Shown here: positions 62,201 to 64,000 of the stretch, piece after piece
Layout: the number at the start of each line of letters is the position of its first letter
How positions within the stretch are numbered: the first letter of the stretch is position 1
Assembly: GCA_002633025.1 (NCBI GenBank)
Contig: NMRB01000003.1
Location: 877,838 to 941,837, forward strand
DNA from: Notospermus geniculatus
Taxonomy: Eukaryota; Nemertea; Pilidiophora; Heteronemertea; Lineidae
Reading direction: 5' to 3'
DNA length: 64,000 nt
The notes under the pieces: model-generated
Database searches by the model: none
Seen by the model: the letters and a program-made list of their open reading frames with translations, nothing else
Told to the model about the DNA's origin: nothing
Made by a program: the position numbers and the translations under genes

Positions 62201-63278
62201 CTCTGGCGGAAACACTGCGTAGTGCAACAGGGATGAAATGTCGAAAAGCCAGGTACAACCGCTCAAGCACCTCCAGGTTGTGATAGTTTGCAGGTTCCTC
62301 ATTGCTTAAATTGGCCTGATGAAGAAATATAGCAGGAATTCAACAGCAAATACACACAAGCATAAACTCAATCTTCTGTCTAATTAATCCCAGAGAATTT
62401 TAGTCCACACTCAGCAAGAGTAAAGCAAATGTGTGCTCACAGCCACAGAACAGCTGAGCAAATTACAGAAGAATGCTAGAAAATGCTACAAATTCTCTCT
62501 TCTTCTTTACCAAGAGGGAAATGAAGAGCCTAATTAGGAGATAAAGAAGTGTTTGGTAGATAAGAGGTAATTAATGAGAAGAAAACAATCTCTAAGTCCA
62601 TGAGTCAATCATTCTACAAACAATGCCTAAGTGGAAAAAAGAGCAACTCTTTCCACTGATGGATGGATGGACAAACAAAGGTACTTCATTGATATTCATT
62701 TAAGGTTTATTTTTCAGGGAATCTTTTATCATATCAAAGGCTACTGATTTCACAAACATCTCTGGCAGGAACCACAAGAGACAACCGAATACGGACATCT
62801 GTAGAAAATAACCTCAAGAAATTTTTAGAGATTTCAGTGTTTGTCATCCATCCTTGATGTCATCTCGGATATTTCGAAATGGAGCCTAACCTCACACACT
62901 CATAGTCATATTCCTTTTCATACTGCAGAGGAACCTCCCTTACCAGACACCTCCCTATCAAAGACACCAAAGTACAATCTCAAATTGGTCACATCTATTC
63001 ATTCTGAGCTCTTTAATGAGGACATACACCTCTCAATTAAGGACAGCAATTGTCGGTACTAAAGGTGTCCTTTTAGAGAGGTTCCACTGCAACTGAATTC
63101 TGGAATTCAATTTGATGTTTACCTGGAATGGCCCTTGCTGCTAATGCAGCATCCAAGTAGTAAGCAGCCTTGTCTGCCGTTGGTGCTCGGAGCTCACTCT
63201 GATTCTCTAGCTGTGTCCCTGAAATTGGATCTTCACGGAGATAGACCCCAGGGGCAGTACCACTCCCTGCCTCCATAT
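55373..63278 (-). CDS. KIF26-type kinesin (vab-8 relative), 3' part of gene
   Basis: Eight minus-strand exons join with GT-AG borders and a continuous frame of 1,616 codons plus stop: 63123-63278, 61572-61664, 61148-61295, 60856-61033, 56790-60585, 56061-56272, 55728-55857, 55373-55512. The first listed exon starts with two bases of a split codon, so the 5' part, including the P-loop, lies beyond the right edge. Order: second half of the motor, then a very long Ser/Lys-rich disordered tail, then a C-terminal coiled coil ending [23 protein letters not shown]26-specific signatures are SPGVYLRED-like [28 protein letters not shown], repeated W(I/V)DGP motifs, [18 protein letters not shown] and the C-terminal CFDIT. 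Family members bind microtubules, are poor or inactive ATPases, and act in cell migration and signalling. Function here is by homology. Confidence 0.92.
56790..60585 (-). CDS. KIF26 giant tail exon (3,796 bp)
   Basis: One exon codes about 1,265 residues, mostly low complexity. N-terminal part: [13 protein letters not shown], then three WIDGP or WVDGP motifs (near 59985-59780). Then a three-copy [13 protein letters not shown] repeat, an acidic patch ([17 protein letters not shown]), His-rich stretches, and a long K/S/D/E block (about 57220-57600). It ends in the conserved [21 protein letters not shown] 246-codon frame on the opposite strand (57194-57934) is a shadow of the Lys/Ser-rich coding. 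Confidence 0.9.
59396..59525 (-). repeat. 39-bp in-frame coding repeat, three copies
   Basis: Three tandem units code [13 protein letters not shown] with only silent or minor changes between them. A 39-bp period keeps frame. Confidence 0.9.
60856..63278 (-). CDS. KIF26 motor domain, C-terminal half (four exons)
   Basis: Residues run [20 protein letters not shown], then [20 protein letters not shown], then [18 protein letters not shown], then [20 protein letters not shown], then [20 protein letters not shown], then [20 protein letters not shown] and [13 protein letters not shown]. The switch II region of ordinary kinesins is DLAGSE; here it is DLGSSGKA, lacking the conserved Gly-Ser-Glu, as in vertebrate KIF26 proteins. 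The intron between the first two exons holds the element at 61887-62217. Confidence 0.9.
61887..62217. mobile_element. 331-bp inverted-repeat element in a KIF26 intron
   Basis: Termini 'cagggtttccgccag' and 'ctggcggaaacactg' are flanked by the 5-bp direct repeat 'cgtag' (61882-61886 and 62218-62222). Inner inverted segments include 'caaggagggggga' against 'tcctccttg'-type sequence. A 'ttttttt/aaaaaaa' core lies at about 61925-61990. No protein is encoded. Confidence 0.85.
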
Positions 63279-64000
63279 CTGCAAAACACAATTAGAAACC
63301 ATAGAAATACCAGTATATGAAGAATATGAGGGTCCCAAGGCTTCTCCCAGATGGTGTCAAGTCAAGTTGGCGCGTCCGTACTGTACATTCGATGTAGGAC
63401 AGAGTACAGGAATACATAGACTCTGTGGTACCTGTACTTTGATGAAACAATTTTCATTTATCTAGTTTCCTCCTACATCACAAAAGAACCAAGGCATACA
63501 TGTATCTCAGTCAAAAATGATGTGGTATGATGCAGATCCAAACCAAACCCTCGCCATTTCGTAACTGGAGAAACCACTGCCTGAGCAAACAGCCAAAATA
63601 GAACACCAATATCAATTCTGTTGGAAGAAAATACCAATATTCCTTTAACAATTTTAGCCGGGATTATTACCAGTGATAATAATTTACACTTGATTACTTA
63701 TGGCTTCATTTTTTTACGTATTGTGATTGTAATTGGAAACCTAACAGCAACATGAGGAACACAAGGATGTTGGCGTACCATGGGAATTGTGGTGAAGAAA
63801 TCACACAATAATTTATCAGAAAATTTTAGAGAGAAGCAGAGCTGTGGCTGTAAAGGCAGGTTTACACATCGATTGAGCAATCCCACTTCACCGTCAGCAT
63901 CCAACGGTTGTCATTTGACGACGTCAGACAACACGACAACCAGAGACTTAAATGAAGGCAGCAGTGGTGCCACATTGCGACGTCGAATGACGATGCATGA
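63279..64000 (-). other. KIF26 intron, partial
   Basis: The DNA upstream of the 63123-63278 exon shows a good acceptor ('gtgttttgcag') and no further recognisable motor exon before the window ends. The preceding exon must lie beyond 64000. Confidence 0.6.

Noticed and set aside
62078-62302. 74-codon minus-strand frame that could have been a kinesin exon
   Set aside because: It spans the border of the 61887 element. The flanking exons (63123-63278 and 61572-61664) already join in phase to give a continuous conserved motor segment.
1-64000. CRISPR array, rRNA or intact tRNA genes
   Set aside because: The repeats present lack the short-repeat and unique-spacer pattern of CRISPR. No rRNA-like block or foldable tRNA was seen, and the DNA is animal nuclear in character.

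Overview
The window looks like nuclear DNA from an animal, most likely a marine invertebrate. The genes have many exons with GT-AG introns, intergenic DNA is dense in short inverted-repeat transposons, satellites and minisatellites, and the two receptor genes have the multiple-cysteine-cluster Toll architecture that is common in invertebrates. I cannot decide between ambulacrarian and lophotrochozoan from sequence alone. There are no bacterial operons, rRNA genes, convincing tRNAs or CRISPR arrays. Layout: 1-27.87 kb holds no gene I can support. It contains tandem repeats (4.9-5.6, 9.0-9.3 and 16.1-16.3 kb), a 24-bp minisatellite (19.04-19.46 kb), a dimeric satellite rich in TGACCTTGACC (21.37-22.16 kb, running into an assembly gap), several short inverted-repeat elements and a CpG-rich stretch (about 25.2-27.5 kb). 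27.87-38.60 kb is a direct tandem duplication with visible breakpoints, each unit carrying one Toll-like receptor (TLR) gene on the + strand. Both genes are broken, in different ways. Copy 1 has a 543-bp TA-flanked transposon inside its leucine-rich-repeat (LRR) coding region plus one in-frame stop before the membrane segment. Copy 2 has lost much of its distal ectodomain and has a repeat element, partly hidden by a gap, inside its TIR domain. 38.65-49.12 kb (minus strand, convergent with TLR copy 2) is a 21-exon gene whose reading frame I could join through every splice site. It encodes N-terminal ankyrin repeats, a Ser/Pro linker and a complete-looking glycoside hydrolase family 20 (GH20) module. 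The position where active GH20 enzymes carry the catalytic Asp-Glu pair appears to be replaced. This predicted intracellular ankyrin-GH20 fusion, possibly a pseudoenzyme, is the most unusual item here. 50.3-63.3 kb (minus strand, running off the right edge) is the 3' part of a KIF26-type kinesin: four exons of the divergent motor, a 3.8-kb disordered-tail exon and three C-terminal exons. A roughly 5-kb region after its stop may be a very long 3' UTR. The TLRs would be innate immune receptors if intact. KIF26-family proteins are microtubule-binding signalling kinesins. Nothing in the sequence links the three loci functionally.
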